Shown piece after piece: positions 15,546-21,637 of a stretch of 24,360 nucleotides of DNA (the first letter of the stretch is position 1; each line of letters opens with the position of its first letter). The position numbers were made by a program, and so were the translations under genes. A model generated the notes under the pieces. That model ran no database searches. It was not told the DNA's origin and saw only the letters and a program-made list of their open reading frames with translations. Source of the DNA: a virus; the IMG/VR virus record IMGVR_UViG_3300017731_000049, positions 1 through 24,360 of that record; one strand, 5' to 3'.

Positions 15546-16166
15546 ATGACAAGTACACTAAACGTAGATAAAATAATGAATGTATCTGGAGATCAAGACT
15601 CTGGAGTTGATCTTCAAACAAACGATCAAGTTAAATTAAAGACTGCTAATACTGATAGGATAACAGTAACTGATGCTACAACTACTATAGCTAATAATTT
15701 ACATTCTGCTGGAACAGTAATACAAGTCCTTCAAGCTTTTGATAATACAGCAGTTGTTTATACAACAGGAAATTCATGGGTAGACTTAGGTGCTTTATCA
15801 GTGTCAATTACTCCTAAATTTTCTTCAAGTAAAATATTAGTTTCATGTCAAATAGGTTGTGTTGAGCACTCAGCTAATTCTTATTTAGTAGCTTTTAAAT
15901 ATTTAAGAGGAAGTACAGTTATTGGAAACAACTCTGCTCAAGGAATAGGTGGCTCAACTGGAATTAGAGGTCAAGGTAGTGGTGATGTAAATGCTGTTTA
16001 TGGTGCTGTCCTACCTCAATTTTTAGACAGCCCAAATACTACAAGTGCTACTACATATAAAGTTCAGTATAATAATTATAATGGACAAAGTTTTTATTAT
16101 TTAAGAGATAGTGGAAATAATGAAAACTATGTAGCTACTCTTACAGTTATGGAGATTGCACAATGA
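15546..16166 (+). CDS. Fibre-like protein with MxxTLNVDKI docking end
   Basis: A 206-residue protein beginning MTSTLNVDKIMNVSGDQDSG, the same docking style as MSKLFVDEI in the gene before. A short TDRITVTDATTTIANN segment leads to a beta-rich C-terminal domain: VIQVLQAFDNTAVVYTTG, WVDLGALSVSITPKFSSSK, ILVSCQIGCVEHS and a final VATLTVMEIAQ. The pattern of TITPxxxSSKILV strands is common in phage tail proteins as I recall it. GGGG near the preceding stop gives a modest binding site. Four bases overlap the next gene as ATGA. It is probably another short appendage protein; the fold is inferred. Confidence 0.73.
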   Translation: MTSTLNVDKIMNVSGDQDSGVDLQTNDQVKLKTANTDRITVTDATTTIANNLHSAGTVIQVLQAFDNTAVVYTTGNSWVDLGALSVSITPKFSSSKILVSCQIGCVEHSANSYLVAFKYLRGSTVIGNNSAQGIGGSTGIRGQGSGDVNAVYGAVLPQFLDSPNTTSATTYKVQYNNYNGQSFYYLRDSGNNENYVATLTVMEIAQ

Positions 16167-16828
16167 GTTCAATTATAAAAGTACAAAATATACAATACAC
16201 AGATGGTGATGCTGCTCTTACTATTGCTGATGGTGGTGGAGTAACTGCTAGTAATGGGTTAAGTGTAAATACTATTAAACATACTGGTGGTACTACTGGA
16301 ATGGCTATTGATACTAATGGCTTCGTAACACAACCAAATAAACCAATGTGTTCTGTAACAAAGAATGTAGATAGCCAAACTCAAACTATAAGTGGTAGTA
16401 ATTATTACACACTTACTGGTATGACTAGTGCCTATCAAAATTCTTATTCTGTAAATAATAAATCATATTGGAATACTAGTAATTCAAGATTTGAAATTCC
16501 CAGTGGTGCTCCAACTGCTTTTTATCACTGTGAATTTAATACTTTATTTGGAATAACAAGACCTAGTAGTGGTGTTAACTGGGGATTTATTGGAATAAGA
16601 AAAAATAATTCAAGTGGTTTGTCTAACAATATTTCTGCACAAGCATATACAGAAGCAACTAATAGTATGGGAACTAGCACTTATGTTTATGGTATGCTTT
16701 CGTGTGCTTGTATTTATTCATTAGCTGCTGGTGATTGGGTTGAACCTATATTCAGTGGAAGTTCAGGAGTAGCTATGAGGATACACTCTGGTAATTATAC
16801 TAACTTTACAGTAATGCAAGTCGGATAG
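16163..16828 (+). CDS. Fibre-like protein with C1q-like C-terminus
   Basis: A 221-residue protein with docking end MSSIIKVQNIQYTDGDAA, a short ALTIADGGGVTASNG segment, and the VNTIKHTGGTTGMAIDTNG module shared with the protein at 14929, where the DNA is identical over 34 bases. The C-terminal part has SYWNTSNSRFEIPSG, FIGIRKNNSSG, CACIYSLAAGDWVEPIF and NYTNFTVMQVG, parallel to the C1q-like domain of the 14929 protein but with two adjacent-region Cys residues. The ATG overlaps the previous stop. It looks like a paralogue with a diverged tip, as expected where the binding surface evolves quickly. Confidence 0.77.
   Translation: MSSIIKVQNIQYTDGDAALTIADGGGVTASNGLSVNTIKHTGGTTGMAIDTNGFVTQPNKPMCSVTKNVDSQTQTISGSNYYTLTGMTSAYQNSYSVNNKSYWNTSNSRFEIPSGAPTAFYHCEFNTLFGITRPSSGVNWGFIGIRKNNSSGLSNNISAQAYTEATNSMGTSTYVYGMLSCACIYSLAAGDWVEPIFSGSSGVAMRIHSGNYTNFTVMQVG
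16265..16298 (+). repeat. 34-base direct repeat, copy 2
   Basis: An exact match to 15076-15109 inside the neighbouring fibre gene, about 1.2 kb away. It could support recombination between the two genes. Confidence 0.9.
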
Positions 16829-16838
16829 GAGATAAAAA

Positions 16839-16895
16839 ATGACAGAAGAAGTAGATGATAGAATTCAAAAAGAAAAAGACGAAGATAAAAAATAG
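16839..16895 (+). CDS. Possible 18-residue charged mini protein
   Basis: A tiny frame, MTEEVDDRIQKEKDEDKK, preceded by AGGAGA (16827-16832) at good spacing and ending ten bases before the next ATG. It fills the gap between two fibre genes. It is almost entirely charged and probably helical. It may be a real leader-like minigene or a coincidence of a purine-rich spacer; there is no way to decide from one sequence. Confidence 0.35.
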   Translation: MTEEVDDRIQKEKDEDKK

Positions 16896-16905
16896 GGAGA
16901 ATTAA

Positions 16906-17628
16906 ATGGCTATCACAAAACTAAAAGCTCTCGGAGTTACCGATGGCACTCTAACTAATACACAAATAAATGCAAGTGCTGCGATAGCTAAATCTAAACT
17001 GGGAGCTTTAGATATTGTTAATGCAGACATTAATGCTAGTGCTGCCATAGCATCTACAAAAGTATTACATGACTATGCTTTAATACATACAATAAATGCA
17101 TCTAATCAAGCTGCAGTAACTTTTACATCAAGTCATATTACAGATACTTATATGGATTACAAAATTGTTATAAGGAATTATGTACCAGCAACAAATGGTC
17201 AAGCTCTTTTTGTTTTTCCTTCTGTCGATAATGGTTCAAATTACAATGTACTTATTGAACAACACATGACTTATGCAGATTTAAAAGCATCTCTTGATTT
17301 TGGTAGAGCTGGTACAAATGGAAATAGTAACGCTAAAATACAAATAGGTGCTGGAACAGAAAATACTGCAAATAAAGGTATGAGTGCAGATTTGACGTTT
17401 ATTGGTTTAAGGCAAACTACTGGTTTTAAAGCAATGCATTTTAGTTGTCATAATGCACACGACCTTGATGGTGGTCATAATACTGGCAATGACTACTGGT
17501 GGACTGGTGGTTCAAAAATTATAGGCACATCAAATTCAGATAGAACAGCAATAAATAATTTAAAATTTACAGCTGCTAGTGGAAATATTAATGCAGGTAA
17601 ATTTAGCCTTTATGGAATAAGAACATAA
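16906..17628 (+). CDS. Tail fibre-like protein, last of the fibre array
   Basis: A 240-residue protein starting MAITKLKALGVTDGTLTNTQ, with two copies of an INASAAIAxxK element (about 21-31 and 41-51) resembling the N-terminus of the 13896 protein. The C-terminal domain (about 57-240) is beta-rich: YALIHTINASNQAAVTFTSS, MDYKIVIRNYVPATNGQALF, ADLTFIGLRQTTGFKAMHFS and a final KFSLYGIRT. The YKIVIxNxVPA and FSLYGI patterns recur in phage tail proteins as I recall them. GGGAGA precedes the start. It is probably another short fibre or fibre tip; the receptor is unknown. Confidence 0.76.
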   Translation: MAITKLKALGVTDGTLTNTQINASAAIAKSKLGALDIVNADINASAAIASTKVLHDYALIHTINASNQAAVTFTSSHITDTYMDYKIVIRNYVPATNGQALFVFPSVDNGSNYNVLIEQHMTYADLKASLDFGRAGTNGNSNAKIQIGAGTENTANKGMSADLTFIGLRQTTGFKAMHFSCHNAHDLDGGHNTGNDYWWTGGSKIIGTSNSDRTAINNLKFTAASGNINAGKFSLYGIRT

Positions 17629-17654
17629 AAATGAAACTTTCAACGGAGATAAAG

Positions 17655-17861
17655 ATGTCACAAGAACAAAGATTAGAAATAGCTTTAGCTAGGTTGGAAG
17701 AACGAGTCGAAGCTATGCAAGACGATATGAAGCACATGAAGAATACTATGGGTGAATTAAAAGCTACAGCTAATAGATGGAGAGGTGCATTCTGGGTTAT
17801 GATGGGTTTGGCTGGTTCAATAGGAGTGCTAAGTAATTTCTTATCTGGCTGGATGGAGTAA
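17655..17861 (+). CDS. XhlA-like coiled-coil membrane protein
   Basis: A 68-residue protein from the ATG at 17655, which has CGGAGA at good spacing; an earlier in-frame ATG at 17631 lacks a binding site and would place this one inside the gene. Residues about 3-40 form a charged coiled coil (LEIALARLEERVEAMQDD), followed by NRWRGAFW and one hydrophobic helix (about 44-64). This N-coil plus C-membrane layout is that of XhlA/DUF7201-type small phage membrane proteins, some of which act with holins. The stop is directly followed by the next ATG. The role in lysis is inferred from layout and neighbours; no endolysin is visible in this window. Confidence 0.68.
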   Translation: MSQEQRLEIALARLEERVEAMQDDMKHMKNTMGELKATANRWRGAFWVMMGLAGSIGVLSNFLSGWME

Positions 17862-18038
17862 ATGCTTTGGGTGCTAATAGTATTCTTAGCAGGTAAAGAA
17901 CAAGAGCCAGTTTACTTTAACGACTTAGATGTTTGTTTAGAGTACTCAGCAAAAGTAGCACATCAAAATCATAATCAAAGAGTAGCAGGGGACAAGATAT
18001 ATGTGAAAGCATATTGTATACCGAGGAAAAAAGAATAG
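17862..18038 (+). CDS. Short secreted or membrane-anchored protein with two Cys
   Basis: A 58-residue frame starting directly after the preceding stop (TAAATG), with a GGAG site inside the previous gene. It has a hydrophobic N-terminus (MLWVLIVFLAG) suitable as a signal or anchor, then VYFNDLDVCLEYSAKV, a His/Asn-rich middle, and IYVKAYCIP near the end. Cys25 and Cys52 could form a disulfide outside the cytoplasm. The arrangement resembles the protein at 405-659, which has Cys33 and Cys58 in a similar context. It is too short for an easy family call. A periplasmic or envelope role is inferred. Confidence 0.65.
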   Translation: MLWVLIVFLAGKEQEPVYFNDLDVCLEYSAKVAHQNHNQRVAGDKIYVKAYCIPRKKE

Positions 18039-18051
18039 AGAGGTATAACTT

Positions 18052-18528
18052 ATGGATCCTGTAACAGCAATTGCGGCGGCTTCGACCGCATTTGGGTTAA
18101 TTAAGAAAGGCTTCGCGGCGGGGCGTGATATAGAATCAATGTATTCCGATATAGGAAAATGGATGGGTGCTTGTAGTGATGTTAATCATTCAGTTAAGAT
18201 GGCAAACAATCCACCAGTATTTAAAAAATTATTTGCAGGGAGTAGTGTAGAACAAGAAGCTATGGACGCATTTGCAGCTAAAAAGAAAGCCGAGGCAATG
18301 GAAGAAGAATTACGTAATTGGATTAACTTAACTCATGGTCCTAATGCATGGAATGAGCTTTTAAAAATGCAGGTTAAGATACGAAAGCAACGGCAAGAAA
18401 CCTTATATAAACAAGCTGAGCTACGTAGAAACATGCTTCAAGTAATAGGAATCATATTATTAGGAATCGTATTTGTAGGGTCTATTATAGGAACTTTATG
18501 GATGCTTATACAACGAGGAATACTTTGA
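18052..18528 (+). CDS. Conserved marine-phage-type protein with C-terminal TM helix
   Basis: A 158-residue protein. The N-terminus is MDPVTAIAAASTAFGLIKKG with an Ala-rich helix; then FAAGRDIESMYSDIGKWMGA, a VFKKLFAGSSVEQEAMDAFA segment, and a long charged helix (AKKKAEAMEEELRNWINLT, RKQRQETLYKQAELRR). It ends in a membrane helix (about 131-152). I recall many phage proteins of this layout around the structural or lysis genes, with no firm function. The 3' end overlaps the next gene by 31 bases. Likely location is the inner membrane, anchored at the C-terminus. It may take part in lysis or in infection-stage membrane events, as inference. AGAGAGG precedes the start. Confidence 0.75.
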   Translation: MDPVTAIAAASTAFGLIKKGFAAGRDIESMYSDIGKWMGACSDVNHSVKMANNPPVFKKLFAGSSVEQEAMDAFAAKKKAEAMEEELRNWINLTHGPNAWNELLKMQVKIRKQRQETLYKQAELRRNMLQVIGIILLGIVFVGSIIGTLWMLIQRGIL

Positions 18529-18752
18529 TTTATGCACATGACAAATACAAATTAGAAATAAATAAAGATAAAGGTAAACTTTATACCTACGATAAATTAA
18601 TATTTCAAGGGTTTGCTTTTAAAGCATTAATGATGTTTATAGATTTTTGTGATGATGATAATGTTAGATGGAAATTTCAATCACAATTAACTATGAGAGA
18701 ACAATGTAGATTTAAGGAGAGGAAGAAAAATGATAAGGAGAAAACTTTATGA
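18498..18752 (+). CDS. Hypothetical protein overlapping its neighbours
   Basis: An 84-residue protein rich in Lys, Asp, Phe and Tyr. From the ATG at 18498 (AGGA just upstream) it overlaps the preceding gene by 31 bases. An alternative TTG at 18525, with GAGG at 18515-18518 and forming TTGA with the previous stop, would give 75 residues and better fits the overlap style of this genome. It has YKLEINKDKGKLYTYDKLIF, a FKALMMFIDFCDD segment and a charged, basic end. Its own stop overlaps the next start as ATGA. No family is recognised. The predicted fold is a few strands followed by a helix. Confidence 0.6.
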   Translation: MDAYTTRNTLIYAHDKYKLEINKDKGKLYTYDKLIFQGFAFKALMMFIDFCDDDNVRWKFQSQLTMREQCRFKERKKNDKEKTL

Positions 18753-19171
18753 GGTATTCAATACTGCTTATGTTATTATTAGCGGGTTGCCGTACAGACT
18801 TTTCAGATATTGTTACGGGTGCTGGCGCGTCTGGAGCTGCAGCTGTTGCAAGTCTGGTTACAAGCAGTCCTGCGATAGTTGCAGGTGTGACTGTGGGTGG
18901 TGCGTTGGCTGGGAGTCTCGCAGTGGATGATGCACCAATAACAGCCGCAGATTATGGTGGTGAAGATGGACAGATAAATTCTTTTTATGAATTAATGTCT
19001 TTTGCTATTGCAAACTTTATGCAACAAATGATAGGCTTAGCTGTTGTTGTTGGAGGGCTATGGTTACTAGCAGGTTACTTTGGAGCACGTAAGAAAAGAC
19101 CTGAAGAAAAAGCTATGGAGCAACAGGTTAGTATGCTTGTTGATAAGATTGGAAAAATGAAGGAGAAGTAA
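18749..19171 (+). CDS. Lipoprotein with additional TM helix, possible spanin-like
   Basis: A 140-residue protein with a bacterial lipoprotein signal: MRYSILLMLLLAGC, where LAGC is the lipobox and Cys14 the likely lipid-bearing residue. After it come a Gly/Ala-rich hydrophobic stretch (about 21-59), an acidic Gly-rich linker (59-78), a clear membrane helix (about 94-112) and a charged, cytoplasm-like tail (ARKKRPEEKAMEQQ to the end). A lipid anchor at one end and a membrane helix near the other is the layout of single-chain spanins, which fuse inner and outer membranes during lysis. Here the tail after the helix is long and the middle short, so this is only a suggestion. AAGGAG precedes the ATG, which overlaps the previous stop as ATGA. 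Confidence 0.7.
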   Translation: MRYSILLMLLLAGCRTDFSDIVTGAGASGAAAVASLVTSSPAIVAGVTVGGALAGSLAVDDAPITAADYGGEDGQINSFYELMSFAIANFMQQMIGLAVVVGGLWLLAGYFGARKKRPEEKAMEQQVSMLVDKIGKMKEK

Positions 19172-19172
19172 T

Positions 19173-19808
19173 ATGGATATTCCTATATACCGAGGCGAAC
19201 CATTGTTTACTAAAAGATATGGTGCATGGTGGTCTCCATTTCCTGATAAAGCTCAGGGATATAGAGGAAACCCATTCCACAATCAATTCAATCTTAAAGA
19301 AGGTAATCCAGGTAAAATACTAAAAGCCAAAACAAATTTAGATGATTTTAAACAGGCAATGCGAGGAGTAATTGTACAACATCATACTAACTTAAATAAA
19401 GGTCAATCATTTGTAGGATATTCTGGTAGGCCTTATTTAAAAACGTCTATAGCAGATGCTTTTAAACAATTAGATAAAGATGTAGAAGATATAAGATCTG
19501 GTAAAACAACTATAGAAAAGTTAGCTAAAGATAATATATTATTTAGAGAAGGATATTTTCTAGGAAAACAATATGATAAACTTAAACCTAAATTAGCTTT
19601 AAAAGAAACTATAAAACCTCTTGTAGGACCATTAGCTAAAGAAACAGGAAAGGCTGCACTTAAAGTTGCAGGGCCTATTGGTGCTGCTTATACTGCTCTT
19701 GATTTCTTTAGAGGTTCTCCTGCAAATGAAGGTGAAGACGAAGCAATAAGAGCTATGAAAAATAAGGTATATAATAAATCGTTTAAAGGTCCTTTATCTA
19801 AGAATTGA
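19173..19808 (+). CDS. Unknown protein with possible ADP-ribosyltransferase-like N-terminus
   Basis: A 211-residue protein. Residues 1-60 hold IPIYRGEPLFTKRYGAWWSP with Tyr6-Arg7-Gly8 and Trp19-Trp20-Ser21, then DKAQGYRGN and GKILKAKTNLDD. The order YRG, a WxS/T strand, an Ala-x2-Tyr helix and a Gly-led strand recalls small ADP-ribosyltransferase-fold proteins, with Arg7 and Ser21 in the place of the R and S of the R-S-E motif; a matching Glu is not obvious. The middle is charged and helical, and the C-terminus has a hydrophobic helix (AGPIGAAYTALDFF) followed by a basic end. AAGGAG overlapping the previous gene's end precedes the ATG. The enzyme call is tentative; a structural protein is equally possible. 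Confidence 0.55.
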   Translation: MDIPIYRGEPLFTKRYGAWWSPFPDKAQGYRGNPFHNQFNLKEGNPGKILKAKTNLDDFKQAMRGVIVQHHTNLNKGQSFVGYSGRPYLKTSIADAFKQLDKDVEDIRSGKTTIEKLAKDNILFREGYFLGKQYDKLKPKLALKETIKPLVGPLAKETGKAALKVAGPIGAAYTALDFFRGSPANEGEDEAIRAMKNKVYNKSFKGPLSKN

Positions 19809-19811
19809 ATG

Positions 19812-19848
19812 TCCCCTATAACATAAGGAAAACTACGTTTACAGGGGG
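19812..19848 (+). promoter_or_regulatory. Imperfect hairpin covering the nrdJ ribosome binding site
   Basis: TCCCCT at 19812-19817 can pair with AGGGGG at 19843-19848 (one T-G pair). After one mismatch, three more pairs follow (TAA with TTA). The right arm is the nrdJ binding site, six bases before the ATG at 19855. There is no T-run, so it is not a terminator. It could hide the binding site and lower or regulate translation; this is inferred from pairing alone. Confidence 0.4.
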
Positions 19849-19854
19849 TACAAT

Positions 19855-21627
19855 ATGCTACATAATACAGAATTCCTAGGGCCCGAAACATCTATATCAC
19901 AAGAAATAGATATGATGAAGTACCGGCAAAAAGATGAAAGCTTTGATGAGAAGATTAAAAGAATAGCTAATACATTATCTGATAATGAAGATCATAGATA
20001 TAAGTTAGAAGGTATACTAGGCAATATGAGATTTCTACCAGCAGGTAGAGTACAAGCTGCAATAGGATCTAATAGAATTACAACTGCATACAACTGTTTT
20101 GTATCAGGTATAATAGACGATAACATGAATAGCATAATGGAGAAAGCCAGTGAAGCTGCTGAAACAATGCGTAGAGGCGGTGGGATTGGTTATGACTTTA
20201 GCCGCATCAGACCAAGAGGCGATAAAATTAAATCACTCGATAGCCAGGCTAGCGGTCCTGTTTCCTTCATGGGTATCTTTGATGCTGTGTGTCAAACCAT
20301 CGCTAGCTCAGGACACAGACGTGGGGCGCAGATGGGTGTCCTTAGGGTCGACCATCCGGATATTAAAGAGTTCATTGCTGCTAAACGTAATTCTGATAAG
20401 CTCACTGGTTTTAATATTAGTGTTGGTATAACTGATAAATTTATGGAGGCATTGACTAATGATTTGGATAGCAGCTTTACGTTGGAATTCGAAGGAAAGC
20501 CGTACGGGACAATATGCGCAAAAGACCTTTGGGATGAAATCATGGATAGCACTTGGGACTGGGCTGAGCCTGGCGTATTATTTATTGATCGCATAGAAGA
20601 AATGAATAACCTTTATTACTGTGAAGAAATATTTGCTACAAATCCGTGTGGTGAGCAACCCCTACCACCATATGGCGCATGCTTACTTGGCTCATTTAAT
20701 CTTACAAAGTATTTAGATGAAGAACAAATTGTAGGTGGTGATAAAGCACAATCACATTTTGAGTTTGATTTTAAAAAATTCAAAGCAGATATATATCAAG
20801 TAGTAAGAGCAATGGATAATGTTATTGATAGAACTATATATCAATTAAAAGAACAAGCTGACGAAGCTAAGAACAAAAGAAGAATGGGATTAGGTTTAAC
20901 AGGGCTAGCTAATGCTGGTGAACTATTAGGTTTACCGTATGCATCAGAAGAATTTATGACGTGGTCTGAAAAAATATTTGCATGCTTAAGAGATACTACA
21001 TATAAAGCTTCAGCCTTATTAGCAAAAGAGAAAGGTGCATTCCCGTTATATAGAGAAGCATATTTAAAATCTAATTTTGTTAGAGGCTTACCTTCTTCAG
21101 TTAAAAAATTAATAAGAGAACATGGAATTCGTAACAGTCACTTAACTTCAATAGCACCAACAGGTACTATTAGTTTAGTTGCTGACAATGTTAGTGGAGG
21201 AATTGAACCTGTATTTAGTCATTATTATGATAGAACTATCCAAACTTTTGAAGGGCCTAAGACCGAGAGAGTAAAAGATTACGCTTACAATAAAGGAGTT
21301 GAAGGACGATCAGCTAACGATATAAATGTTAATGAACACTTAGCTGTATTATTGCTTGCACAAAACTACATAGATAGTGCGTGCTCAAAAACCTGTAACG
21401 TAGGTGATGATATTACGTATGAAGATTTCAAACAAGTTTATGTTGATGCCTGGAAAGGCGGGGCGAAAGGATGTACCACATTTAGACTTAGTGGTAAACG
21501 ATTCGGCGTACTGCAAACCGTGGAAGAAAAAGAGAAGAACACAAATGCGATTGAGACAGTTAAGGAAGAGGAACAAGTTGAAGCTTGTTTTATAGATCCT
21601 CAAACTGGTCAAAAGGAATGTGCTTAA
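19855..21627 (+). CDS. nrdJ: Class II (B12-dependent) ribonucleotide reductase
   Basis: This 590-residue enzyme makes deoxyribonucleotides from ribonucleotides using an adenosylcobalamin radical. Key residues are visible: Cys81 in TAYNCFVSG, Cys265 in NPCGEQPL with Asn263 and Glu267 (thiyl radical site), and Cys276 eleven residues on; this spacing matches the redox pair and radical Cys of the Thermotoga NrdJ structure. Also present are GGGIGYDFSRIRPRG (108-122), APTGTIS (434-440), SKTCN, GCTTFR and a C-terminal Cys pair (578 and 589) suited to re-reducing the active site. It has no N-terminal ATP-cone. It sits between a membrane cluster and the nozzle gene, not in a replication module. A central block, roughly 20161-20580, is richer in GC than its flanks. 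The product is probably functional. Confidence 0.95.
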   Translation: MLHNTEFLGPETSISQEIDMMKYRQKDESFDEKIKRIANTLSDNEDHRYKLEGILGNMRFLPAGRVQAAIGSNRITTAYNCFVSGIIDDNMNSIMEKASEAAETMRRGGGIGYDFSRIRPRGDKIKSLDSQASGPVSFMGIFDAVCQTIASSGHRRGAQMGVLRVDHPDIKEFIAAKRNSDKLTGFNISVGITDKFMEALTNDLDSSFTLEFEGKPYGTICAKDLWDEIMDSTWDWAEPGVLFIDRIEEMNNLYYCEEIFATNPCGEQPLPPYGACLLGSFNLTKYLDEEQIVGGDKAQSHFEFDFKKFKADIYQVVRAMDNVIDRTIYQLKEQADEAKNKRRMGLGLTGLANAGELLGLPYASEEFMTWSEKIFACLRDTTYKASALLAKEKGAFPLYREAYLKSNFVRGLPSSVKKLIREHGIRNSHLTSIAPTGTISLVADNVSGGIEPVFSHYYDRTIQTFEGPKTERVKDYAYNKGVEGRSANDINVNEHLAVLLLAQNYIDSACSKTCNVGDDITYEDFKQVYVDAWKGGAKGCTTFRLSGKRFGVLQTVEEKEKNTNAIETVKEEEQVEACFIDPQTGQKECA

Positions 21628-21637
21628 GGAGATTTAA

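Noticed and set aside
17631-17654. Upstream ATG for the coiled-coil membrane protein
   Set aside because: It lacks a binding site, and the CGGAGA before 17655 would then lie within the gene; the later start is better supported.
18730-18930. Alternative frame overlapping the lipoprotein start
   Set aside because: The lipoprotein frame has a lipobox and a better start; the alternative is Cys/Tyr-rich nonsense from GC-rich sequence.
19809-19854. Intergenic gap considered as an intrinsic terminator or promoter
   Set aside because: The hairpin has no T-run, and no convincing -35/-10 pair is seen; only a possible translational effect on nrdJ is kept.
20150-20431. Alternative + strand frame inside nrdJ
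   Set aside because: nrdJ itself is continuous here with conserved catalytic motifs; the other frame is incidental.
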